Assembly (NCBI GenBank): GCA_029881175.1
Contig: JAOUNC010000087.1
Span: 1 to 8,980 of the forward strand
Source: Nitrospirota bacterium
GTDB lineage: Bacteria; Nitrospirota; Nitrospiria; Nitrospirales; UBA8639
Reading direction: 5' to 3'
Length of the DNA: 8,980 bases
Part shown: positions 1 through 7,763 of the stretch, piece after piece
Layout of the letters: each line of letters opens with the position of its first letter
Position numbering within the stretch: the stretch's first letter is position 1
Position numbers and translations under genes: made by a program
Notes under the pieces: model-generated
Seen by the model: the letters and a program-made list of their open reading frames with translations, nothing else
What the model was told of the DNA's origin: nothing
Database searches by the model: none

Positions 1-655
1 GACCGATAGGATTGTGTTCGAGAGCCAACCGGACTTCGATTATCTCCATGCCATCACCAGAAGTGCTGAATACCCCGTGATTCACGAACGCAAAATTCTT
101 TTTCTTCGTCCCGATTATTGGATTATTGCTGACCTTCTCATCGCGAAAGAAGCTCATCAGTATGACCTGCTCTTCCATCTTTCCTCGGACGCTCATAACC
201 GATTAACCACCACGCTTCAACAGGACACATTGACGATTCAATCCCCCAATTTACTCTTGGCGCAACCTCATCATCCAGGTCAAATCCTCTCTCTCGGGGA
301 AGGCTGGTTGGCGCCCACCTATGGCACCAAATATGTGGCACCGGTCATCAAATTTTCCCAACATGAAACCATCGCATGCTTCCATACCGTCGTCTTTCCT
401 TTTGGGGCCATAGCTCCCGACTTGTCCATTCACACTCTTCCCGTGTCTGACCAGGAAATCCTCTGTTCTTCGATTTCAGCATTTGGGATGTGCGTGTCCT
501 ATCAAACCCACACTAGCCACTACCAAGACTACATTGCCTTTCGGCACTTAGGCACGGCCTCCGGTTACCGCATGCAAGACTGGGAATTCACACAACACGT
601 CCACATCATCCGGACTAAGGGCGAGGGGACCATTGTCGCCCAACATTGCCTATAA
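1..655 (+). CDS. Heparinase II/III-like polysaccharide lyase, C-terminal part (5' truncated by window edge)
   Basis: The reading frame is open from base 2 to the TAA at 653-655, giving 217 visible residues with no stop before them. The gene therefore very probably begins upstream, and the GTG at 14 is not needed as a start. The segment HERKILFLRPDYWIIADLL, followed by a β-rich stretch (YDLLFHLSSDA, then GEGWLAPTYGTKYVAPV and TVVFPFG), matches the C-terminal β-sandwich domain of heparinase II/III family lyases. These enzymes cleave uronic-acid-containing polysaccharides by β-elimination, usually in the periplasm or outside the cell. Family members are normally about 550-650 residues, so the signal peptide and catalytic (α/α) toroid would lie left of the window. 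Substrate cannot be read from this part. It sits 12 bases before the kinase gene, consistent with one operon. In such loci these proteins may trim or release the polymer being made. Confidence 0.8.
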   Translation, partial: TDRIVFESQPDFDYLHAITRSAEYPVIHERKILFLRPDYWIIADLLIAKEAHQYDLLFHLSSDAHNRLTTTLQQDTLTIQSPNLLLAQPHHPGQILSLGEGWLAPTYGTKYVAPVIKFSQHETIACFHTVVFPFGAIAPDLSIHTLPVSDQEILCSSISAFGMCVSYQTHTSHYQDYIAFRHLGTASGYRMQDWEFTQHVHIIRTKGEGTIVAQHCL

Positions 656-667
656 GCGAACCATCTG

Positions 668-2047
668 ATGCCATCCATCATGCAGAACGAACCGGCAACC
701 GTCTTTGAAAAGTTCCATGACCCCACCTGGGTCAAACTGAGGCTGCAACATCGGCTTCCAAACATTGTCGGCTATGAAGGCATCATCCAGCATTGCGATA
801 TTTCTTACCTTCACTACAAGCGCTATCTCAAACCTCGTTCTCTCCATAAATCATTTTTGGCTCTTTGTTATGAGTTATCCATCACCGACGATCATGGATA
901 TATCCAACATTCCACCATCTTTGCCAAAGTCTATCTCGGCGATCAAAGTCGATTGGAGTATGCCAAGTTGATGGAGGAACGGGTCACCCAAAATGCCACG
1001 GACCAGCAACCACTCCATCTGGCTGACCTCAACATGATTGTCTGGTTGTTTCCCTCAGACCCTTCCCTTCCTCAACTTCCTGGCCTATTGGATCCGAGCC
1101 GAGTCATTCATTATTTTCCTCCTGGATACTGCCCTGTCCCACTCACCCATCCGACTCCGATTTTTCAAGTGACGCGTCACGTGGTCCACTATCGTCCAGA
1201 ATGCCGTTGCACGATTCGCTATTATCTTCAAGGCGACCCGACCATTCCAGATTCTACCGTGATGCTCTTTGCCAAAACATTTAAGGACGATGGGAGGGAA
1301 ATTTTTCAAAGGATGGAAATGCTGTGGAACCTCTCGCAACAGAACCCCAATACGATTAAGGTCCCTAAGCCTCTTTCCTACGATGAATCCATTCACACCA
1401 TTTGGCAGGAAGGAGTGCCCGGACTTCCCTTAAGCGAGGTGATTCAACCCACGAATTATCACGACTATCTGCAGTCCGTAGGCCGTGGATTGGCCATTCT
1501 TCAGCAGAGTCCGCTGCCAAGCTCGTCCACAATCTTTAGCCATGATCATGTCATGGAGTTTCACAAAAAGGCTCAAAAACTTTCACAGGTGTTTCCTTCT
1601 GGATCCGAAGTTCTGCAAAAGTTGGGGGGAAAGTTGGAGGATCTAGCCCTATCCGATGGCCCGATTCCCACTCAACTGATTCACGGTGATTTTCATATCG
1701 GCCAATTACTCGCGGACAACACCCAGGTGACGTTTTTCGATCTGGATGAATGCGCCATGGGAGACCCCTTGCAAGATGTGGCGAATTTCCTTGTCGACCT
1801 CCATTTCCAGAAATTTTCCTCTGGCTTCAGGCAACAAATGACCGAATCATTCGTCAAAGCCTATACGGCCTCAGTCCCATGGGATGTTTCAGAACGGAGA
1901 TTGGATTGGCATGCAGCCATCCAATTTACCAACAAAGTGTATCGTTCGTTTATCCAGCGCAAACCCAGCTTTGAAGAAGACTTTGACCGGTTCATGAATT
2001 TCTTAAAACAGAGCAGCCTATCAACAACGGAACACGCAAACCCTTGA
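668..2047 (+). CDS. Aminoglycoside-phosphotransferase-fold kinase (phosphotransferase family)
   Basis: This 459-residue protein has a C-terminal APH/choline-kinase catalytic lobe. The Brenner-type loop is HGDFHIGQ at residues 339-346 (catalytic Asp341). The metal-binding FDLDE follows at 357-361, then GDPLQDVANF. An N-lobe precedes it: HYRPECRCTIRYYL (about 174-187), FAK with candidate ATP-binding Lys203, and VPKPL near 232. Residues 47-100 look like another copy of this lobe (YLKP, LCYEL, FAK with Lys87), which would explain why the protein is longer than a typical APH of about 300 residues. The usual Asn of the loop is Gln346. The protein is probably cytoplasmic and transfers phosphate from ATP to a sugar or glycolipid intermediate; drug resistance is unlikely given the neighbours. 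No clear ribosome site precedes ATG 668, and ATG 680 is a possible alternative start. The stop lies 8 bases before the next gene's chosen start. Confidence 0.85.
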   Translation: MPSIMQNEPATVFEKFHDPTWVKLRLQHRLPNIVGYEGIIQHCDISYLHYKRYLKPRSLHKSFLALCYELSITDDHGYIQHSTIFAKVYLGDQSRLEYAKLMEERVTQNATDQQPLHLADLNMIVWLFPSDPSLPQLPGLLDPSRVIHYFPPGYCPVPLTHPTPIFQVTRHVVHYRPECRCTIRYYLQGDPTIPDSTVMLFAKTFKDDGREIFQRMEMLWNLSQQNPNTIKVPKPLSYDESIHTIWQEGVPGLPLSEVIQPTNYHDYLQSVGRGLAILQQSPLPSSSTIFSHDHVMEFHKKAQKLSQVFPSGSEVLQKLGGKLEDLALSDGPIPTQLIHGDFHIGQLLADNTQVTFFDLDECAMGDPLQDVANFLVDLHFQKFSSGFRQQMTESFVKAYTASVPWDVSERRLDWHAAIQFTNKVYRSFIQRKPSFEEDFDRFMNFLKQSSLSTTEHANP

Positions 2048-2055
2048 GAAGCACA

Positions 2056-4080
2056 ATGAGCCACTCAAAGAAAAATACGGTCATGTTTTACTGTCAGCAT
2101 GTCCTGGGAATGGGCCATGTGATTCGAAGTTTGGAAATCATTCATGCCCTCAAGTCCTTTGATGTCACCTTTATCAATGGCGGAGCGGCACTCCCAGAAC
2201 TTCGGCTGCCCCCATTTGCCAACATGATCAATCTTCCAGCCATTTCATCTGATGGGGAATTTGAAACGCTCCGACACGACGATTCTTCCCAATCCCTAGA
2301 ACAGATACAAGGCGAGAGAAGGGACCTTCTTCTCTCCACCTTTGCCACCTTGCAACCAGATGTCTTGATCCTTGAACTGTTTCCATTCGGGAGAATCCGC
2401 TTTGCCAACGAACTGATTCCTCTCCTGGCCCGTATCCGGCTGAATGCGGCTCCCACCACCGTTGTCTGTAGCCTCAGGGATATTTTAGTGGGGAAATCTG
2501 ATCAAGTTCGACATGAGGCATGGGTGTGCAGTCTCATGAACCGATACTTCAATCTCCTACTGGTACATTCGGACCCACGCTTTCAACAATTGGCAGAAAC
2601 CTTTTCTCGCACTCAAGACCTGACCTGCCCCGTGGTGTATACCGGGTTTGTGGCTCAGCCTGTTGAGCCGAAACCCTTCGCCGAGCTTCCAGGCATCCCT
2701 GAAACCCCCAAAGACTCTCCGCTCATTGTAGTCAGCATCGGAGGAGGTCGCGTGGGATATGAATTGCTGGAATCCGCGATCAAAGCCAAGCTCCTTCTGG
2801 CAGCAACCGTTCCCTGCCGAATGGTGGTCTTCACAGGCCCCTACCTTCCACAAGAACAATTTGATGCCCTGCAGATCCTGACCCAAGAACATCCCCAACT
2901 CTCTCTTATCAGGTACAGCCCAGATTTTCTATCTTACTTAAACCTCGCTGATCTCTCGATCAGTATGGCCGGCTATAACACCTGCATGAACCTGGTCGCC
3001 ACCAACACGAAAGCCCTCGTACTTCCCTTCAAGGGCAGAGGCAATGAAGAACAAACCATCCGCGCGAAAAAACTGGAGGCCTTGGGAATCGTCAGGATCA
3101 TTTCTGAAGACAACCTGAAACCAGAAAACCTGGGCACCCTGGTGACGGACCTCCTCAACAATCCGGCACAGGACACAGCCCTGTCCCTCGATACTCAAGG
3201 GGCTACCAAGACGGCGTCGGTCTTGGAAAGCTTTCTAAAGCAGCGGCATAGGACACCAATGACGCAGGCTCAATCGGTCCCCAGTTCCACGAAATCCACA
3301 CCCGACTGGCAACGGGAATTAACCCATTCACTCAACGCGCTTCAGGAAAGCGGGAAGATCATTCAATTGTTTTTGCGAGACGATGACATCGATTCGGACG
3401 AAGACACCCTACGCACCTTGTGTGATATTACACTTTCAAGGGGAATACCACTGAATCTGGAGGTCATTCCCGGCAACCTGACGCCCTCAACCATTCGTTT
3501 CTTGAAAAACTTGAAACGGATCAACCCTTCGTTGATCGAGCTGGACCAACATGGCTGGCGCCACACGAATCATGAACAAGAAGGACGAAAATGTGAATTT
3601 GGAGCCAGCAGAAACTTTCAAGAACAGCTGCAGGATATTGCGCGCGGCAAAGCCCTCCTGGAAGACGCCTTAGCCGAACGGTTTTTCCCGGTGTTTACCC
3701 CTCCCTGGAATCGGGGAACGGCCGATACCTTTCGCGCCCTTGATGAACTCGGGTTTCTCGTGCTTTCCAAGGATCGGGGAAAACAAGCGGTGACCGGGTA
3801 TCGATTCCGTGAGATTTCTACGACGCTCGATCTCTATCAATGGAAAACTGGACCGTCGATGAAATCTCCTATGGTTATTGCAAAGGCCCTAGATTCCCAA
3901 TTCAACGAACTGGAAACGATTGGCCTGTTACTCCACCATAAGGTGATGGACGCTGAAGCGTTTTCGTTCCTTGATGCGCTCTTGAAACTTTTACGCGCTT
4001 GCTCCTGTATCCACTTCCATACCTTTCAAACTCTTCTCACGATACCCGAACCGGCTGTATCACTGGCAGGATCACGATGA
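2056..4080 (+). CDS. Bifunctional fusion: COG4671/MurG-like glycosyltransferase + NodB-like polysaccharide deacetylase
   Basis: This 674-residue protein has two domains. Residues 1-395 form a GT-B glycosyltransferase of the COG4671 type: FYCQHVLGMGHVIRSLEI (11-28, the GxGH loop of MurG relatives), LELFPFGRIRF (106-116), SLRDILVGK (139-147), SIGGGRVG (227-234), and the donor-site region MAGYNT (304-309) through EEQTIRAKKL (331-340). A polar linker rich in S, T, P and Q (about 396-432) leads to a deacetylase domain: FLRDDDID (439-446, metal/catalytic Asp), HGWRH (499-503, metal His pair), FTPPWN (547-552) and LLHHK (625-629). A cytoplasmic enzyme that adds an N-acetylated amino sugar and then deacetylates it is the simplest reading. 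No signal peptide or membrane helix is evident. ATG 2056 is preferred over the in-frame TTG at 2044 because GAGAAG lies just upstream and the TTG overlaps the previous stop. Stand-alone COG4671 proteins are about 400 residues. Confidence 0.88.
   Translation: MSHSKKNTVMFYCQHVLGMGHVIRSLEIIHALKSFDVTFINGGAALPELRLPPFANMINLPAISSDGEFETLRHDDSSQSLEQIQGERRDLLLSTFATLQPDVLILELFPFGRIRFANELIPLLARIRLNAAPTTVVCSLRDILVGKSDQVRHEAWVCSLMNRYFNLLLVHSDPRFQQLAETFSRTQDLTCPVVYTGFVAQPVEPKPFAELPGIPETPKDSPLIVVSIGGGRVGYELLESAIKAKLLLAATVPCRMVVFTGPYLPQEQFDALQILTQEHPQLSLIRYSPDFLSYLNLADLSISMAGYNTCMNLVATNTKALVLPFKGRGNEEQTIRAKKLEALGIVRIISEDNLKPENLGTLVTDLLNNPAQDTALSLDTQGATKTASVLESFLKQRHRTPMTQAQSVPSSTKSTPDWQRELTHSLNALQESGKIIQLFLRDDDIDSDEDTLRTLCDITLSRGIPLNLEVIPGNLTPSTIRFLKNLKRINPSLIELDQHGWRHTNHEQEGRKCEFGASRNFQEQLQDIARGKALLEDALAERFFPVFTPPWNRGTADTFRALDELGFLVLSKDRGKQAVTGYRFREISTTLDLYQWKTGPSMKSPMVIAKALDSQFNELETIGLLLHHKVMDAEAFSFLDALLKLLRACSCIHFHTFQTLLTIPEPAVSLAGSR
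4068..4071 (+). promoter_or_regulatory. Ribosome binding site (AGGA) fixing the ABC transporter start
   Basis: AGGA lies five bases before ATG 4077, inside the last codons of the fusion gene. It supports the ATGA-overlap start over an in-frame ATG at 3999, which would overlap the upstream gene by 82 bases and add 26 residues without family character. Confidence 0.55.
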
Positions 4081-5852
4081 CCGACCATTCGGCCAATCCC
4101 GTTCGTCAGATTGTTGTCAACCATCTGCTCAGAATGAAAGGCAAGGTCCTGATTGCTGGTCTCAGCTTACTGGGAATCATTCTGACCGAGGTGCTCACTC
4201 CCTGGCCTCTGAAAATCATCTTCGACTACATTTTGCTGGATAAACCTCTTCCGGAATTCCTCTCAATGTTGGCACCGCTGCTTCAAGCCGGGACCTCGGT
4301 GGCCCTGATCATTCTTTCGTGCAGCATGGCCGGGATTGCCCTTCTCAACGGAAGTTTCTCCTATCTGCAAACTTACAATACTGCCCGTGTGGGCCATGAA
4401 TTGGTCTACATTCTGCGACGGGAACTTTTCTCCCACCTTCAACAATTACCTCTTTCCTTTCACACCCGCTCCAGAACAGGAGAATTGCTTTCCCGGGTAT
4501 CTGACGATACGAGCATCCTGAAAGATGTCTTTGCCGAATGGAGTCTCACGCTGTTGGCGAACCTTCTAACCGTCATCAGCATGATGGCCATCATGTTCTG
4601 GCTAAATTGGCAGCTCAGCCTTGTGGTTCTGGCCAATGTACCCATTTTATTTTTCTGCCTCTATATTCTGAACAAGAAGATCAAGATCATCGCCAACCGA
4701 CAACGAACCCAGGAAGGGAAAATGGCCAGTCAGGTCAGCGAGGTCTTGTCTTCCATGACCCTCGTACAGGCCTTTGGCCGTGAAGAGCATGAAGATGACC
4801 TCTTTGAGGTCCAAAGTGCCAAGAATCGAGAAGAGGGCATCCGGACCGCTCGAACCACAGCCGCCGTCAGCAAAATCGTCATCTTCATCAGTGCGATCGG
4901 CAAAGCGGCCACAGTGCTATTCGGGGCAGTCTATGTCTTGAGCAATACCATGACGCCAGGGGATCTCTTAATATTTGTCTCCTATGTGACCAGTCTCTTT
5001 AAACCTCTTCGTGAAATGGCACGGTTATCGGCCAAATTTTCCCGCGCCTTTGTGAGCGCCCACCGAATTTCCGATATTCTCAGCATCAACCCGAATATTG
5101 TCGATCCGCCACATGCCATCGCTGCGGTTAATCTCCAGGGAGATATCCAATTCCAAAATGTCTCCTTTGGCTACACGCCCCAATCTTCTGTCCTCCATGA
5201 CATTTCCTTTCATATCTTGCCTGGTCAACGCGTCGCCATGGTCGGCGCGTCTGGTGCCGGCAAATCCACCACGATCAATCTCCTTCTCAGACTCTATGAA
5301 GCCCAAGCTGGAACAATCTTGATTGATAGCCGCGATATTAAAGACTACAGCCGAGAGTCCCTGCGTCGGGAAATAGGTATTGTCCTTCAAGATACGGTCC
5401 TTACCGGAGCCAGTATCCGGGAAAACATTTCCTATGGAAAACCGAATGCCACGGTGGATGAAGTCGAAGTGGCCGCACGGGAAGCCCTGGCACATGATTT
5501 CATCATGGAACTGCCAGATCGCTATGACACCATTCTTGGGGAACGTGGAGACACATTGTCCGGCGGACAGCGCCAGCGAATTTGCCTGGCACGTGCCATC
5601 ATTAAACGCCCTTCGCTGCTCATTCTCGACGAGCCCACGTCCGCTGTTGACCCCCTATCCAAAGCATTGATCCGGGAGACCGTACAACGAATTCAACAGG
5701 GGAAGACCACGCTTTTTATTGCCCATGAATTTTGTGACATGGAGCAATTTGATCACATCCTGGTTTTTAAAAACGGTCGCATCGTTGAACATGGGCCTCA
5801 TCACGATTTAATGAAATTACAAGGGCATTATTGTGAATTGGTCAACGCCTGA
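4077..5852 (+). CDS. Type IV (MsbA-like) ABC exporter, fused permease and ATPase
   Basis: This 591-residue inner-membrane half-transporter is of normal length for a homodimeric lipid or glycan exporter. Six hydrophobic segments lie near residues 23-43, 73-97, 156-176, 178-198, 262-284 and 288-310. The ATPase follows with an A-loop Tyr366, Walker A GASGAGKST (390-398, Lys396), Q-loop Gln438, signature LSGGQ (494-498), Walker B LLILDE (514-519, Glu519 catalytic), D-loop SAVD (522-525) and H-loop His550. All motifs are intact, so it should be active. Its ATG overlaps the TGA of the glycosyltransferase-deacetylase gene (ATGA), indicating translational coupling. Known relatives move lipid A, glycolipids or cyclic glucans (MsbA, NdvA/ChvA types). 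Here the likely cargo is the product, or a lipid-linked intermediate, of the neighbouring glycosyltransferases. Substrate choice cannot be read from motifs alone, and a peptide or drug exporter is a less likely alternative. Confidence 0.93.
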   Translation: MTDHSANPVRQIVVNHLLRMKGKVLIAGLSLLGIILTEVLTPWPLKIIFDYILLDKPLPEFLSMLAPLLQAGTSVALIILSCSMAGIALLNGSFSYLQTYNTARVGHELVYILRRELFSHLQQLPLSFHTRSRTGELLSRVSDDTSILKDVFAEWSLTLLANLLTVISMMAIMFWLNWQLSLVVLANVPILFFCLYILNKKIKIIANRQRTQEGKMASQVSEVLSSMTLVQAFGREEHEDDLFEVQSAKNREEGIRTARTTAAVSKIVIFISAIGKAATVLFGAVYVLSNTMTPGDLLIFVSYVTSLFKPLREMARLSAKFSRAFVSAHRISDILSINPNIVDPPHAIAAVNLQGDIQFQNVSFGYTPQSSVLHDISFHILPGQRVAMVGASGAGKSTTINLLLRLYEAQAGTILIDSRDIKDYSRESLRREIGIVLQDTVLTGASIRENISYGKPNATVDEVEVAAREALAHDFIMELPDRYDTILGERGDTLSGGQRQRICLARAIIKRPSLLILDEPTSAVDPLSKALIRETVQRIQQGKTTLFIAHEFCDMEQFDHILVFKNGRIVEHGPHHDLMKLQGHYCELVNA

Positions 5853-5861
5853 ACGGACATC

Positions 5862-6740
5862 ATGAACAGTTTCATTCTCACCATTGATGTGGAAATTGAT
5901 GCAGGTCGGAAATGGAAAACTTCCAATCCGGCCACCTACGAAGGCGTCGAGAAGGGCATTGCGACATTACAACGGCTTTGCGATACCTATGGTATTAAGC
6001 CCGTCTACTTGATCAGCCCTGCTGTTCTGGTGGACCAACCCTCGGTGGACTATCTGGGTTCCCTCGATCCCACCACATGTGAACTCGGCACCCATTTGCA
6101 CGGAGAGTACATCGGCCCGAATGCCAAATTTCTCGGCCCGGATTTTAGCGGATGCGATCCCGAAGAGATGCAATGTCAATATGAGAAAGAAATCGAATTC
6201 CAGAAGCTCGAAAACCTTACCAATCGATTTATTTCCCTATTTGGTTATGCTCCAGTTTCATTTCGCGCCGGTAGGTTTGGAGCCCGAGGGTGGACCATCC
6301 ATTGCCTGGAGCAAATGGGCTATACCCACGATACGAGCGTAACGCCCCATCGGAATTGGCACGACATCGCCAATTTTTCCCGACCAGGGAGCCTCGCTCC
6401 CTATTATCCTTCAACTGATGATATTTGCGCCAAAGGTCAATCGAACATCGTTGAAGTACCTGTTTCTATAACGCCAGACTTGGAATGGCTGAGACCCACT
6501 CCCCGATTTTCCACTCTAGACCAATGCAAAAAAGTTATCGATTGGTATGAAGCACATGTTACACCAACGGTCCTTTGTTGCATGTTTCACAATGTCGAAC
6601 TGGTTCCCGGGAAGAACCCATATTGTCAAACTGAAGAAGACTGTCACGAATTGCTTCACCGGATAGAAGGGATATTTCAGGTGGTACAAGCAAGGAACTA
6701 TCAATGCCCCATGCTCAAGGAAGTGACAGTGGAAGTTTGA
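5862..6740 (+). CDS. Polysaccharide deacetylase family protein (WalW-like subgroup)
   Basis: This 292-residue protein begins directly in the first β-strand of a NodB-type (CE4-like) barrel: FILTIDVEID (4-13, Asp9 and Glu11 as motif 1). ELGTHLHGEY (74-83) carries the H-x-H pair (His78, His80) typical of the WalW-like branch rather than the classical H-x3-H. FRAGRFGA (134-141) matches the Arg-containing motif 3, and MFHNVELVPGKNPY (241-254) supplies the late conserved His243. No signal peptide is visible, so it probably acts in the cytoplasm on a sugar or lipid-linked intermediate, removing N- or O-acetyl groups. It starts nine bases after the ABC exporter stop, with only a weak GGA upstream. 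It differs clearly from the deacetylase domain fused to the glycosyltransferase, so the locus has two non-identical enzymes of this fold. Confidence 0.88.
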   Translation: MNSFILTIDVEIDAGRKWKTSNPATYEGVEKGIATLQRLCDTYGIKPVYLISPAVLVDQPSVDYLGSLDPTTCELGTHLHGEYIGPNAKFLGPDFSGCDPEEMQCQYEKEIEFQKLENLTNRFISLFGYAPVSFRAGRFGARGWTIHCLEQMGYTHDTSVTPHRNWHDIANFSRPGSLAPYYPSTDDICAKGQSNIVEVPVSITPDLEWLRPTPRFSTLDQCKKVIDWYEAHVTPTVLCCMFHNVELVPGKNPYCQTEEDCHELLHRIEGIFQVVQARNYQCPMLKEVTVEV

Positions 6741-6770
6741 CAATCTGATTCCATCGAGAAAGACCGAACT

Positions 6771-7763
6771 ATGCAAAAGGTGTTAATCATCATCGATAAA
6801 TGGGGATGGTCCTATGACACCATTGCCAAGGGGCTGGTTCGGTACAACCACAACCCTCATCTAGTTTTTGATATCGTCTCCGTGAACGATGACCTGGACT
6901 TTATCGAACGTCACCACAACCACTATGACCTCGTGTTTGCCTTGGGATGGACCCTCGTATGTTCTAAAAAGAAGAAGGAGCATTACCGGGAGGCATTACC
7001 GTTTCTAGATAGACGGACTTTAATCACGGGCATCCACTCTCACCGCTCATGGGATGGGTACGCATCCACACCGGAACACTCTCCCCCCCCTCCGCAGGAA
7101 TTACTAGATCAAATCTCGAAAATTCGTGGAATCAATATTATTAGTCGACGACTCTTTACCATTTTCAAGGATGCTGGGCTGTCCAATATTATGTTGACCG
7201 AAAACGGCGTTGATACGGCCCTGTTCACTCCTACCCGTCCGGTTAACACCGATCGGCGCCATCCCTTGATCATCGGCTTTTCCGGAAGCAAGGAAATTAC
7301 TAAGCATGATTCGCTCAAGGGGTTTTCCGAATTCATTCTTCCCCTGGATCAGATCCCCAATGTTCAGATCAAGGTGTTAGGCGGAAGAGGCGAGCACCAA
7401 GTCACCAGAGAGGAAATGCCCGATCTGTACAATCAGATCGACCTGTATATTTGCGCTTCTTCCTCCGAAGGCTTTTCACAAAGCGTGCTGGAAGCCTCGG
7501 CCTGCGGACGCGGAGTCCTCTCGACCAGAGTGGGAGGCTGCGAAGATCTCATCAGAGAAGGGCTGAATGGATTTTTCTTCCATAGAGATTTGGACGATAT
7601 TCAATCCCTCGTGAGCCGATTGGAAGCAGATCGTCAACTGGTCAAAGCTCTTGGAGAGGCCAACCGCCACATCACGGAGCAATATTATTCTTGGAACATC
7701 AAAGTCCAAGACTGGCTTTCTTTTATCGAGTCCCATCTTCCCGTCGCTCAACCCATGGGTTAA
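6771..7763 (+). CDS. GT4-type glycosyltransferase
   Basis: This 330-residue protein is a retaining GT-B glycosyltransferase. The N-terminal half (KVLIIIDKWGWSYDTIAKGL, residues 3-22) forms the first Rossmann-like domain. LTENGVDTALFTP (142-154) is the usual interdomain segment of GT4 enzymes, and LIIGFSGS (166-173) opens the donor-binding domain. SSSEGFSQSVLEASACGRGVLSTRVGG (230-256 region) contains the E-x7-E pair Glu233 and Glu241 that contacts the nucleotide-sugar. NGFFF (266-270) follows, as is common in the family. It is somewhat shorter than the usual 360-400 residues, mainly in the N-terminal domain. It should transfer a hexose or similar sugar at the cytoplasmic face, but donor and acceptor cannot be told. 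A 30-base gap follows the deacetylase gene and only a weak GAGAAAG lies before the ATG. A run of eight C lies in its coding sequence. Confidence 0.88.
   Translation: MQKVLIIIDKWGWSYDTIAKGLVRYNHNPHLVFDIVSVNDDLDFIERHHNHYDLVFALGWTLVCSKKKKEHYREALPFLDRRTLITGIHSHRSWDGYASTPEHSPPPPQELLDQISKIRGINIISRRLFTIFKDAGLSNIMLTENGVDTALFTPTRPVNTDRRHPLIIGFSGSKEITKHDSLKGFSEFILPLDQIPNVQIKVLGGRGEHQVTREEMPDLYNQIDLYICASSSEGFSQSVLEASACGRGVLSTRVGGCEDLIREGLNGFFFHRDLDDIQSLVSRLEADRQLVKALGEANRHITEQYYSWNIKVQDWLSFIESHLPVAQPMG
7083..7090 (+). repeat. Homopolymer tract of eight C inside the GT4 gene
   Basis: Eight consecutive C residues encode part of a four-proline run (residues 105-108) between the N-terminal domain and the rest of the glycosyltransferase. 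The tract is in frame here. Loss or gain of one base would truncate the enzyme. It is short compared with most proven phase-variable tracts, so it may be only a proline codon run. Confidence 0.9.

Noticed and set aside
668..2047. Antibiotic-resistance aminoglycoside kinase
   Set aside because: The fold matches, but the extra N-terminal lobe, the altered loop and the glycan-gene neighbours point to a sugar or glycolipid substrate.
2044..2058. TTG start at 2044 for the glycosyltransferase-deacetylase fusion
   Set aside because: ATG 2056 has a GAGAAG stretch just upstream, while the TTG overlaps the previous stop and adds only four unremarkable residues.
3999..4076. In-frame upstream ATG at 3999 for the ABC exporter
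   Set aside because: It would overlap the fusion gene by 82 bases and add residues unlike exporter N-termini. ATG 4077 has a proper AGGA and an ATGA overlap.
5025..5495. Antisense open frame of 156 codons opposite the ABC exporter
   Set aside because: It lies wholly opposite a strongly supported gene with intact motifs, has no recognisable domain, and is a frame shadow.
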